The position numbers and the translations under genes are program-made. The notes below the pieces were generated by a model that saw nothing but the letters and a program-made list of their open reading frames with translations, was not told the DNA's origin and searched no databases. From NCBI GenBank assembly GCA_020631735.1, contig CM036221.1, positions 16,721,381 through 16,785,380 of the forward strand: 64,000 nucleotides of DNA. The letters are read 5' to 3'. Below, piece by piece: positions 31,801 to 42,881 of the stretch. This stretch comes from Saccharum officinarum (Eukaryota; Streptophyta; Magnoliopsida; Poales; Poaceae). Numbering within the stretch: position 1 is the stretch's first letter; each line of letters opens with the position of its first letter.

Positions 31801-33367
31801 TGAAAGGATCAAGATGCCCAAGAGGGGGGTGAATTGGGCTAATTCTAAATTTTCTTGCAATAATTAAATCCTACGGTTAGCCCAATTAACCCCTTGTGCC
31901 TAGAAAAAGTGTTTCTATTAATCTAACGCACAAAAGGACTTGCAACCTATATTCCAAACTTACTCTAGCATGGCAATTCTACGAATGTAAAGACAAGTAT
32001 TGAATTGCTCAAAGTAAATGCTCAAAGTAAATAGAGAGAGAGGAACACGACGATGTTTTGCCGAGGTATCGGAGAGTCGCCACTCCCCACTAGTCCTCGT
32101 TGGAGCACCCGCGCAAAGGTGTAGCTCCCCCTTGATCCATGCAAGGATCAAGTGCTCTCTACGGGTTGATTCTTCGACACTCCGTCGCGGCGAATCACCC
32201 AAAACCGCTCACAACTTGAGTTGGGTCACCCACAAGCTCCGCCTGGTGATCACCAAGCTCCCAATCACCACCAAGCCGTTTAGGTGATGGTGATCACCAA
32301 GAGTAACAAGCACAAAGTCTCACTTGACCACGCGAAGCCTAATGAGAACGGTGGATGCACACTTTGCTACTCTTGATTCACTAATGAGGCTACTCTCTTG
32401 GATTTATGAATCTCAATCACCTCACTAGGACCTTGCTCTTCTTGGCACTCACAAACGTGTTTCTCAACTGTTAGAATGAGGAAAAGTGACTCCACACACG
32501 AGTGGAGCTTCTATTTATAAGGCAACCTGAAAAACGAACCGTTATGTGCCTCTGCAGGGTGACAGGACGCTCCAGTCATGTTGACCGAACGCTCCGGTCA
32601 GTTCAACCCGCACACCAGTGTTTAAGTGTTGACCGAACGCTGGCAGGGTCCGGTCACCACTGACCGAACGCGTCCGATTGCATTAAACCCTCACTGGATG
32701 CTTACTATACTCGACCGGACGCTGGATCCTCAGGGTTCGATCAGTATTGACCGGACGCGTCCGGTCGAAGAATTCCTTCTCTAGAACCTTACTGGAGTCG
32801 ACCGGACACTGCCTCTCAGCGTCCGGTCACTTGACCACTCCAGCGTCTGGTCGCACCGAACGCAATCTCCTTGATCAAATGTACTGACCAGACCCTACGG
32901 CCAGCGTCTAGTCGCACCAGAGCCAGCGTCCGGTCAGCATTTGACCCTCCATTCACTTCCAACTCTCGAACATATGTGAATGAAGTTTGCTCCATAGTGC
33001 TGTTGTGGAGCTACCTAGTGCTAGTTTTAACAAGTGTGCACCACACCTAACTCACTAGACTCATCTAGGTCAAGCTACCCATCCATACCCCCCTTAATAG
33101 TACGGCCAAAGGAAACAACAAAGTCCTAAACTACTCTAAGTGTCACTCCAACTTCAATCGACACTTAGAACTAGTCATCCTTAACCTTGTCGTCCATCCT
33201 TTAAAAACCAAAATGATTTCCATCGAAGGGGCATGACCACCTTGATTGCCCAATTGATCTCCATTACCATGACCTAACTTAATTACCTCTGCAAAACACA
33301 CGTTAGTCATAGTAATCTTGTATTGTCATTAATCACCGAAACCCAACTAGGGGCCTAGATGCTTTCA
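31801..33367 (-). repeat. 3' LTR of the SIRE-type element
   Basis: On the minus strand it starts TGAAAGCATCTAGGCCCC and ends CCTTTCA. The interval 32560-32940 is rich in imperfect copies of GCGTCCGGTC/GACCGGACGC. The complement of 33368-33384 reads AAAAAGGGGGAGATT, a typical PPT immediately before the LTR. Confidence 0.72.
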
Positions 33368-33899
33368 ATCTCCCCCTTTTTGGTGATTGATGACAATACC
33401 ACCTCGAGTATGTGAAAGGGTGAGGTTTTTGTTATGCTTGGTTCATATAAGCTTTTGTCAATAAGAACAAAAGAGTTAGGCAAGCTTATATGTCCCAAGC
33501 CAACATGATGTACTCAAAAAATATGAATTAAGCATGAGTACAAATAATAAAGCTCATTTGCATCGGAGTATAAACGCGGAAGCAAAGGCAAATGAGCATT
33601 GCATAAGTGATATGACATATAAAGGAATTCAAAATAGAGAGCACACATGTCATATATCACAATCACATAGATATCACTATCACATAGATATAATAGTAAA
33701 CATGGATGCATAATGTATCACACACATAGAAACTCCAAATGTAATAGATAATAAGCTAATAATAGATAACTAGCTCTCCCTAAATGTCGCTCCCCCTGAG
33801 TCTACATACTCGAACCCTCTCCCCCTTTAGCGTCAAACACCAAAACCTAAGGGTCGGTCGGCGGGGCTGCAGCGGATGAGCCGGGCGCTGAGGTACGAG

Positions 33900-35140
33900 G
33901 GGCAAGCTAGAACTGGGCGCCATCATCATCTGACCCTGAGCTCTATACTGACTGACCCTCTGTGGCTGGAAGTGTCTCTGAAGCAGTCTGGGTCTGAGCT
34001 GGGGTAGGTGCTGCCTGTGATGCTGCTGGTATATCTGTCGTAGGATCTGAAGATGCGACAGAAGAAGGGAGCCTCTGAGTAGTCACAACGACAGGAGCTG
34101 ATATAGAAGGATCGGCGGCATGCATATGAGGTAGTGTAGGCATCCCTGTTAACTCTCTAAAAGATGCTCCAAGACTCCTGGAGACTGACGTGTTAGGCAC
34201 AAATAGCGAGGATGACTGATCCGGTGTGAAGCCCATCTGAAATGGAGTGAACAGTAGGGCTACCACTAGCGAGGACAATCACTGGGACACATGTACTAGG
34301 GGTGAAACAAACTGAGCTAGAGGCTATCCCTGACTCTGAAGCCCACTGGGCTGTACTAGTGGAGTCGTCGTAGTGGTGGTAGGCTGAGCAATCTAGGGCG
34401 AAGGTAGTGGCTGTGGGGCCCCAAGTGCTGTTACTACATGCTGCATAAATCCCATAAGCTGCTGCTGCATGAGTAACTACTGCTAATGCATCTGCTGCTA
34501 CTGCTGCTGCTGGAGGATCTGCTGCTATCGCTGGAACTCGTCTTGACGAGCCTAAAACTGTGCAAAGTTTGCAGCGGTCTCCTAAGCCTGTCGTGCCTGA
34601 TCCTGCTGCATCCGCTCAAGAATAGCAATCAAAGCGGGGTCTGTCTACGGTGCAGGTGGAGCTGAGCTGGAACTGCCGGCCTCTACATCGTGTCTGTGTG
34701 GAGGCATCTAAGGAATATGTAGGTAGTCGTCGTCTGAGCTGTCACTAGGCTCGCTCACCTCCTGCTGTGCCTCAAGCTCCTCCTCCTCAGTAGCTACTAT
34801 CCCTCGAATAATCTCGTCCTGCTGAGCAGCGGACTCTGGTATATCTAGTCTATGGCGAGGCTGACTGGGTGCCTGTGGAGTGCTGTGTCTGATCCTCTAT
34901 GGCATGTTATATGCTGGGAACTCTGTGGTGGCACCTCTGTACTCGACAACCATCTCTAGGGTCCTAACCTGCACAGCCTTGAGCATTAGGAATGTGATCC
35001 AATGTGCATATGGAAGCTGCCTGCGACCCTTGAAGCCCTCATCTATAGTATCCTCCATCTCTGATAGAAGGAGGTCCCAAATATCAAACATAGTCTGCTG
35101 CATCAGGGCATTGAGGAGCCAAAGCTATAGGTGAGTCTGA
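33900..35140 (-). pseudogene. Extra (env-like?) ORF region of the SIRE-type element with a degenerate polyglutamine tract
   Basis: Minus-strand pieces include DLLLSEMEDTIDEGFKGRRQ followed by LPYAHWITFLML (about 35095-34940), an interrupted Q-rich tract (34560-34440), and a Ser/Thr/Pro-rich C-terminal part (34278-33943). In the Q tract, runs of CAG alternate with TAG. Its position between pol and 3' LTR matches the additional ORF of SIRE-type copia elements. No membrane segment was confirmed, so env-like is positional inference. Confidence 0.5.
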
Positions 35141-35240
35141 CCCTCTCTGTATCCCAACCTAGGAAGTAGTGTCCTCTTGATGATAGCCTTTAGAACTCTA
35201 GCTGTAGGAGTAAGGTCACTGGGGTTCCTCCTTGACCCCT

Positions 35241-38200
35241 TGTAACACCCCTGGTGTTAGGCTTGCATGATTGCACTTGAATTCCATGAACATGAGCATC
35301 ATTCATCCATTCATGAGCTTATTTTTGCATGAAACATGTTATCGAAACATTGCAACATACTGTATATTTCATGAGTGTTGTTTTTGTTTAAGAAATGATT
35401 AGTGTGCAACATTCAAGTGCAACATGTGCAACTTACTTTAGTGGAACCTAGCTAGTTAGTACGATACAACAAGATCATGAAACATGTGAAACATGACCAA
35501 GAAACAAATGTAACATTTAAATTGTTTTTCATCGTTTCAGTGCAATCTATGCTTGATTCTTGTATGACCAATGTGTGGTATGGCTAAATATATTTCCAAA
35601 CATCTTAGCTATGCTTAGAAAGTCATTAGGAACAATGTTCATGTTGGTCATTTTGCCTAATTAAGGTTCCAAATCATGGTTTGACTTGTTTTGACCCTAG
35701 GACTTTTTAGTTTGACTGGTTAAAAAGTATAACTTAGAGTCTATGCATGTCTGAGCAACCTAAAGAAAAGTTGTAGCAAATTTTATAAGGATCAAAAGTT
35801 GTTTTATGACCAACTCATAAAAATGTGCACAACATGCTCTAATTGGTCCCACAAGTCAGATTTGTGGTGCTGACTCAACACTTAGAATATTTCTAAGTCA
35901 AAAGTCAGATTCCAGTTTCATGTACTCAACTTTGGCTCGATATAACTTGTGATCCAGTGAGATTTAGGTCTTGGTCCTGTAACATGATTTGTAGCTGGTA
36001 CTTAGAGCTATAACTTTCATTTTTACTATTTTTGCTAAGAACCAATGGATTAGGAGTTAGAGCCTCACCAAATGGCGCTGTCAGTCAGTTCATTGTTCGC
36101 TGAATCGTAGCTACAGTAACCGACCGTTTCAGAACCTCACCGCCGCGTGGAGGGACACTCGTCGCCGGCCTTCTGCTCGGGCTGGCCACGCGCCACGGGC
36201 TTCCTGACGCTGCTGGCCGAGTCTTGAGCACTCCGTGCGCCTGCCAGACCAACTCGCCCACCCATTTTTCATTTCCTTCGCCGCAGCGCTCACTCGCAGC
36301 AGCAGCGCATCGGCTCCTCCATCGAAGCCGAGCAAGCGCCGTCGCCCAGCGCGCTCACCGCCGCGAAATCGCCACCTCCAGTTAGCGCTCAGCTCTGCCT
36401 TCACCTCCCCTAGCTATTCCATCTCGCCGTCGAGCCGGGGAACCCAAGGTAGTGGCCCCATTTGAGTTTCCGCCGCCGCCACACCTCGCCGGAGTGGGAG
36501 CTCGCCATGGCTAGCACAGCATAGCTCCTCTCTTCCTTCCCTAGCTTCCGCCTTGTCTTCTCCTTCGCGCACTGATGCTCAGGTGATGATGTCACCGTCC
36601 CCGCCGGCCCAGTCAGGCCGGAACGCGGCCGCGCACCGCCGTGCGCCATGGCCGAACCGCCGAGCTCCGTGGCTGGGGTGCTTAGGGGTCAGTAGGGAGC
36701 GAATTTAGAGTACCAATAGATGCGGTTCATCACGTAGTGCACGCCGGTGTCGTCGGTTTCGTCGGGGAGATCACCGTCGGCGAGCTCGACCATCGCCGCG
36801 CCGTCGCGTGCCGTCTCCCCTGTTTTGTGTCTATGACACGCGGGTCCCGCTCGTCAGCCGCCGAGACGAAGGCGGGAGCCGGGCTTGGGCTGCGCTGTGT
36901 CGTGGGCCGTCGGATCCCCTCGGCCCGGCCCAGCCGTAGATTTAGGTTTTCCTTTTCTTTTTGTTTTGTTTGTTTGTTTTTCACAGATTTGCGTATAGAT
37001 TCAAAAATGTGTCACTCAAGTTTGGTGAATCCAATTATTATGGTTCCAATTTTGTTGAGTTCCTGGTAATGTATAGTATTAAATAAAAATATTATATGAG
37101 CACATGTTTTAGAAAATTTGGATGAATTAAATAGGACTTTGAAATGTGTTTATAGATGCATGCAAATTTGTTTGAATTTTATCTTGAGTTTCCGTGTTCC
37201 AAAAATTATAAAATTTTGTGGGTATGCTAGTATTGCTTAGTAGAAGCTCTAGTAAAACTTTGAGAGTCATTGCATGTATGGTTTTTGAGTTATAGATTTT
37301 CCTTTTATCATTGAGTAATACTTGTGTGAATTTTTATAATTTTTCTATAGATCCAGTAAAGGTAAAATTTGGTGAGTGCTATTCTTATGCTAGAATGATA
37401 CTAGGAAAAATGTGAAATCTATTGCTTGACACTTTTAACTAAGGTTTCCTATTTATGCCTTTTTAAGCATTTATGCCTTATCATTTTTGTGTAGGCTCTT
37501 TTACTTATCCAAATGCCATGAAAATTTTATAGTAATCTACTTAGAGTAGGACTATGCTACTGTAATTTTCTCATATTTTTATGAGCACTAGAAATACCTG
37601 TTGCTATGTAGCCCTAGTTAAAATGAAATAAAATAATCTTCTTTAATGCGAGTTTAGTTGATAATGTTCGCTTTGGTGTATCCTTGAAGCATCTTAATTT
37701 GCTGTGGTGATTTGACTTGTTAGTATAGTGGTTGTTATAGTAGATAATAGTACATGTTCTTGGATGATGTTGACTACCTTGTAGAAGAGCTTTGCTACGA
37801 CCTATACATGCTCATCTACATTTCATGCATCATAATCATTACATGTCATCTCCCCGATGCACTTCTGCACTAGCACTTAAGTATATGCATCATACAGGAT
37901 CGCAGGAGGAGTTGCTAGTAGCAGTTCAGGAAGAGCAGACCGGGACCGATCCACAAGAAGTCCAGACACCGGAGGTGCCCGAGGAAGAGGAGCAAGTAGA
38001 GGACTTGCCGGAGTGCGTGGATCACCAACCTAGTTCGTTCGAACGAGGCAAGCCCCAGAGCATTATAAGTCTCCTACTTGATAAAATCAATTATTTATGT
38101 ATATACATATGAGTTATATATTACTGCATTAAGTTGTAGGAGTTGATTGAAACCGTTGATGCATTTATTGCTATCCTTGCCTACCTTATTACCTTTTCCC

Positions 38201-39399
38201 TGTTAGGTCAGGATCAGATAACTGCTTAGCCTTGCTTAGACCGGTAGCGATCGGTGATACTCGATCACCTTATTACCTTTTCCCTGTCATGTTGAATGCA
38301 TGCCTCACATTTAGCTGGCCGAATAAAGTACCTTTCGACCGTGAAGCTAGTGGCACATTTCGGGCCAGGATCTACACGAGTGCGCGTATTGGTGCTGATG
38401 GGGGTATGACAGGGGCGCGAAGAGTGAGCCCAAGGGCAGGTGTGACCTGATTCCTGGCAGTCGGGCAGTCCCTGGGTACTGCGGCTCCAGATTGTCCCGC
38501 GACTACCTGAAAAGTGTCATTGGTGATCTGTAACTCACTTGATCGGTAGGTGTGGTTTGTGTGAGGAATAAATCACCAGCTGGTTAGGAATCGATTCGAA
38601 TCGCCATCGCTCCTGGATAGTGAGCACTTGACTCGAGCTACGGCATCGTAGAAATGATTATGAAACAGTGATGGTTATCTAGATGGTATGGACATGGTAA
38701 AGCTAAATTGGTAACTGGATGTTAATGGTTAATCATGTGATTGCTTAGTATAGGTGCTTACCTAGATGAATAGGTTAAAATGAATAGGATGCAAAGTGTT
38801 TAAAAATAATGTTTTCAGGGTAGCTTATGCTTTTCACAAACAGGTCAGCTAGCCCACTAATGAAAGCCTTGCATAATCCTTGGTGTCGCCTTATTTTGGT
38901 TTAAGACGGGTAAGTCTGGCTGAGTACCTTCTCGTACTCAGGGCGTTGTTCCCATTGTTGTTGTAGATGGTCAAATGTACTACGGCTATTGCATTAACTG
39001 CCTGTATCCGACGATGGGTGACAACTAGGACCAAGGGCAAGTGGTCACTCCGTATCTCTCATCTGATGCTTTTGTTGGAGATGATTACCTACTGGCACTG
39101 TATCTGAACTAAAAGTGTGTGTGTGGTTTTAAAACTATTTACTTCCGCTATTTCAGTTGAACTCGGTTTGTAATAACTTTATGTTCTAAAACTCTGATGT
39201 ATCCAATGTCGTTGTGAACTTTATGTAACGTGTGACGGTATTTGCTAAACTTGTACGATCTTGGTTTGTATGTCGATTGGTTTGAAATCCTTCGTGGTTT
39301 CACGGACTACCGGGTTATACGGACTTAAGTTTGCTAAATTATCTGCTTCGGCGGAAGATTTTCTTACTTAATCTCGTATAATTGGACGGTTCTGTTACA
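35241..39399 (+). repeat. 5' LTR of T3 (4.16 kb)
   Basis: It starts TGTAACACCCCTGG and ends GGTTCTGTTACA. A GC-rich zone (36120-36960) splits two AT-rich parts. ORFs here (for example 36129-36404 minus and 36737-37069 plus) show no domain and are read as LTR sequence. Confidence 0.85.
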
Positions 39400-39401
39400 A
39401 C

Positions 39402-39412
39402 TGGTATCAGAG
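39402..39412 (+). promoter_or_regulatory. Primer binding site (initiator tRNA-Met type)
   Basis: TGGTATCAGAG, two bases after the LTR end, is complementary to the 3' end of plant initiator tRNA-Met, the usual primer of chromoviruses. Confidence 0.9.
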
Positions 39413-40235
39413 TAAGGTTAGCAGATTACTGTTCATGTGTGTATTTAAAACAAAAGGGTTTTGTGTTACAAAACTAATTACGAACTTATAATATATATAG
39501 GTGTTTCAACCTTTAATTTAAAACTTAAGAGTGTGCCAGTGGTTATATCCGGTATGCCCAGTAAGGACTTTAGGTGGCTTATTTAAGTACTAACTTGGGG
39601 GTCTTTGCATCATATTTCTATTTCATCGCTCATACGGCATGCTATTGTATGAGTGCCATTCACTTGAATGGTAATGAATGGATCCATTGCCTCTACGCCT
39701 CGATAAGTGAGAGTTGTGAGAGCATGGTCGGACACACAGCCGATCTAGGGAAGTGCTTATGTGATGCCGGATTATTTACATGCCCTACGCATGTTTGTAT
39801 GAAGGTATCCAATGTATGGGAATTTCATCCTGTAGTGACGATGCCGTCGATAGGACGATGTTTCGGGTAGTTGCTACCGTTGTACGCGTATCTAAGGATG
39901 CGTGTAGAACGAGTGGATTACTTTACTGCTTCCGTGCATAAATTTCATAATGTCGGGGTTTTGGCTGAAGTGGATCTTTTGCAGGTACATAACAGCGCTA
40001 TCGTGTAGTACGTATTAGCTACGTTATGAGAGATCGTTGTATGCCACCGTCTATGCCGTTAGCCATTTTTATTTTTTTTCTAAGTTTGTGAGAACGTACG
40101 GAACGTGCATGCATCATGTTGTTATATATCATTCATGGCATTGTTCCTCCCCTTATAAGTTGATTATCTTATTTTGATAAAAATGACAACTTAACCTTGT
40201 TCTCACATGGGTAATAAAATAAAATTTTGTTACAG
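39413..40235 (+). other. T3 leader, possible intron
   Basis: No coding domain. It contains a donor-like GCAG|GTACAT at about 39985 and ends TTTTGTTACAG immediately before the ORF1 ATG. The interval could be spliced in some transcripts. Confidence 0.4.
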
Positions 40236-41219
40236 ATGGCCCGCACGAAGCAGACTGCCCGTAAGTCCACCGGAGGAAGAGCACCTCGACGTCAGTTGGC
40301 CCTGAGGGAGCACCGCACCATAGACAACTTCTTGAGCGAGTTTGGCATGCCGACCTTGCTTTAGAGAGTGCTCCATGATGTGGGGTATCCAGAGGGTCAA
40401 GAGCCGGTGTACTCTTGGAATGAGAGCCAGTTAGCAGAGGATGGACTCGCAGTGGTAGAGATCGCCGTTCCTGCTCTTGGTGATGCTCCGGAGTGGGACG
40501 GTTGGCACTTGGAGTTTGAGGGTCGCACTCCTGTTGAGGGTGTAGAGGGAGCAGCTTTCCGTGTCATTAGGGACATCATGAGCAGATTTCCCAGAGAGCT
40601 AGCAGCAGCTCTAGCTAGCACTTTTCCTAGGGATGATCCTCGTGATGCTATTTGGGTTCAGCCTCATGGAAGTGCTTTGGTCAGAGGTCCAGCTGAGGGA
40701 CAGGCGAGCGACAACCCTGCTATGAGTGCGATGTTTGCCGCTATCAGAGCATACTAGGGTCTTGAGTGTACCTACTGGACTTTGACTGGTTTGTGTGGTA
40801 ACGATAATCTCAAGGCAAGAAAGCAAAAGAAGCAGCAAGCACGTGCTATAGATAGTTTGCAAGAGCAGTTGGCTGATATGAGCTTACAGCGGGACCACGT
40901 AGCAGAAAGAGGTGATAGAGCTATGCAGTGGATGCATACGTTGACTCAGGCCAACAACAATGCAGACCGCATGATTGGACAACTGGTTCAGGAAAGAAAT
41001 GAAGCCTGGAACGCAAGGAACCTTCTGCGATAGAGGGTCGATGAGCTAGAGGAGTACAACGTCAACCTGCACGAGGAGTTTCACACGCTCTACAATGGGT
41101 TTGGCCCCTATGCTCCTCCAGACGCCGCTAGCATGGACATCGACGACGAGGACGAGCCTGTAGTTTCACCTAGGGGCGATGGTGACGTCTCCGACCCCGA
41201 CGACGGCCCCAAGGAGTAG
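40236..41219 (+). pseudogene. Extra ORF (ORF1) of T3 with a histone H3 tail-like N-terminus
   Basis: 327 codons in one frame, broken by three TAGs (40362, 40755, 41031). Residues 1-22 read MARTKQTARKSTGG then RAPRRQLA. Without the initiator Met this equals histone H3 residues 1-21 except K14R and K18R; T3, K4, R8, K9, S10 and T11 are kept. The rest does not look like histone: a globular-looking part (WDGWHLEFEGRTPVEGVEGA, FRVIRDIMSRFPRELAAALA), a coiled-coil-like part (IDSLQEQLADMSLQRDHVAE, QLVQERNEAWNARNL), and an acidic tail (MDIDDEDEPVVSP, DVSDPDDGPKE). No histone fold is present. The ORF sits before gag; an acceptor-like TTACAG abuts its ATG. Each internal TAG could be a former CAG. The role is unknown; binding of H3-tail readers or writers is inference. 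Confidence 0.8.
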
Positions 41220-41579
41220 TCTAGTGGCCTTGCGCTAGTGTGTAGGTCCTGTCGCGGTGACTTTTCTTTTGTCGCTTGTAACCTGATGTATCTTGTTTCG
41301 AACTTATGAGACTTGACATGAGATTGGAACTTGGTTAGCAATGCGATATCTGCACGCATAAAAGTCCAGTGTATGTATGCTGACAATTTGGTTGTAATGG
41401 ACGCGATGTGTGCGCTTGAGTAATTTAATTAGTGATGTGGTGTTATTTGGAATGACTTATTGTGCCCCTGCTTTATTGTATGAATTTATTCTCTCCAGTG
41501 AATTCAGTATGGCATAATTTTTCAGTCACTTGCGATTTCTACAACATCACCTAATGATTACCGTTGCTGAAATATGCAG
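41220..41579 (+). other. T3 spacer between ORF1 and gag
   Basis: AT-rich, with no ORF on plus. It ends AAATATGCAG directly before the gag ATG at 41580, an acceptor-like context. Confidence 0.45.
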
Positions 41580-42881
41580 ATGCCAAACACTCGCCGCACC
41601 GTGTATGACGCTACTGAGGCAGGTGGTAGTGCAGCTGGAAATGAGAACCGTGAACCGCCACCACCTCCTCCTCCACCATACACTGCAGAACAGTTCTTCG
41701 CACAGTTCCTTGGAAGTCAACGCAACATGGAGGGCATGCAACAGAACATGGAGGCTGCATTGCGCCATATTGCCGACAACACCCGCCGTGGGTTAAACCC
41801 AGGTGGACATGAAGCGAATCAGCATAGCAGTTTCAAGGACTTTAGGACACTAGACCACCAATTTTCAAAGAAGCTGCAGAGCCGTTGGATGCAGAAGAGT
41901 GGATAAACACCATGGAAGATAAGTTTCGTGTTCTCCGGATGACCGAAGTATTGAAAACCGAGTATGCAGCTTATCAGCTGCAAGGCCCTGCGAGAATGTG
42001 GTGGAAGCACCACCGCACCACTTTCCCCCAAATGCCCACATGACTTGGAGGGAATTCACTGAAGCTTTTCATGGAACATACATTCCCCTGGGTTGACAGA
42101 AATGAAGTTTGTAGAGTTTCTCGCACTGACTCAAGGTACCAAGACGGTGACCCAGTATCTACATGCATTCAACAACCTGAATCGCTATGCCTCTGACATG
42201 GTGAATACCGATGCCAAAAAGATTGCTAGTTTCAAAAGAGGTCTGAATCCCAAGATGATGAAGCACGTGGGTACCAACACAAGGACGGGTTTCAATGACT
42301 TTGTTAGTGACTGCTTAAAGCAAGAGAAGAACAATAATGTGTATTCTACTTCCAAGACTCGCAAGAGAGCTTTTGAGTTAGGTCCGTCCTAGCCAAGGGC
42401 CCCGATGGCAAACCGTTCTACGTATCGTTCGCCTGCCCCTGGTGCGAGGTTTAGGCCACCCCAACGTAGGAATCAGAATGCCCAGCAACCTCAAAGGAAT
42501 CAGAAGCCATTCAAGATGGCGGTGCCACAAGCCAAGACTGGACAAGGCAGTTCTTCTGGAGCTGCTACTCAAGTAAGAGGACCGTGTTTCAACTGCAATC
42601 AATCTGGGCACTTTGCGAAGTTTTGCCCATATCCCAAAAAGCAGCAGAATCAGTACCAAGCTCGTGTGCACCACACCACCATTGATGACATCCCGGAAGG
42701 AGAACCCATGACAGCCAGTATGTTTTCTATCAATAATCATCCTGCAGTCATTTTGTTTGATTCTGGATCATCTCATTCATTCATAAGTCAAGCATTTGCA
42801 AGAAAGTATGAGCAAAAGATAGTTGAATTGGAATGTGCTTATCGGATCAGTTCAGCTGGGGCTGATCTGTTAACTAATTAG
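41580..42881 (+). pseudogene. T3 gag and protease (frameshifted)
   Basis: The ATG at 41580 opens MPNTRRTVYDATE, then a proline run and a coiled region. A shift near 41853 moves the capsid text (PLDAEEWINTMEDKFRVLRM, MTWREFTEAF) to another frame, and a second shift lies near 42090 before MKFVEFLALTQGT. A CCHC knuckle CFNCNQSGHFAKFC is at about 42585-42626, and the aspartic protease motif LFDSGSSHSF is at about 42756. TAGs at 42390 and 42879 stand where Gln is expected. Gag packages the RNA and the protease matures the polyprotein. Confidence 0.85.

Larger units (their letters stand above)
31801..35240 (-). mobile_element. SIRE/Maximus-type Ty1-copia element, minus strand, 3' part only
   Basis: On the minus strand: an internal region with a broken ORF (35140-33900), a polypurine tract (33384-33368) and a 3' LTR (33367-31801). 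It is cut at 35241 by the T3 LTR. Lineage is inferred from PPT/LTR appearance and the presence of extra ORF sequence beyond pol. Confidence 0.65.

Noticed and set aside
36129..37069. GC-rich ORFs on both strands as host genes
   Set aside because: They lie inside the T3 LTR, have no domain, overlap each other on both strands, and reflect base composition.
40236..40361. A captured complete histone H3 gene
   Set aside because: Only the first ~21 residues match; the alpha-N helix and histone fold are absent and unrelated sequence follows in the same frame.
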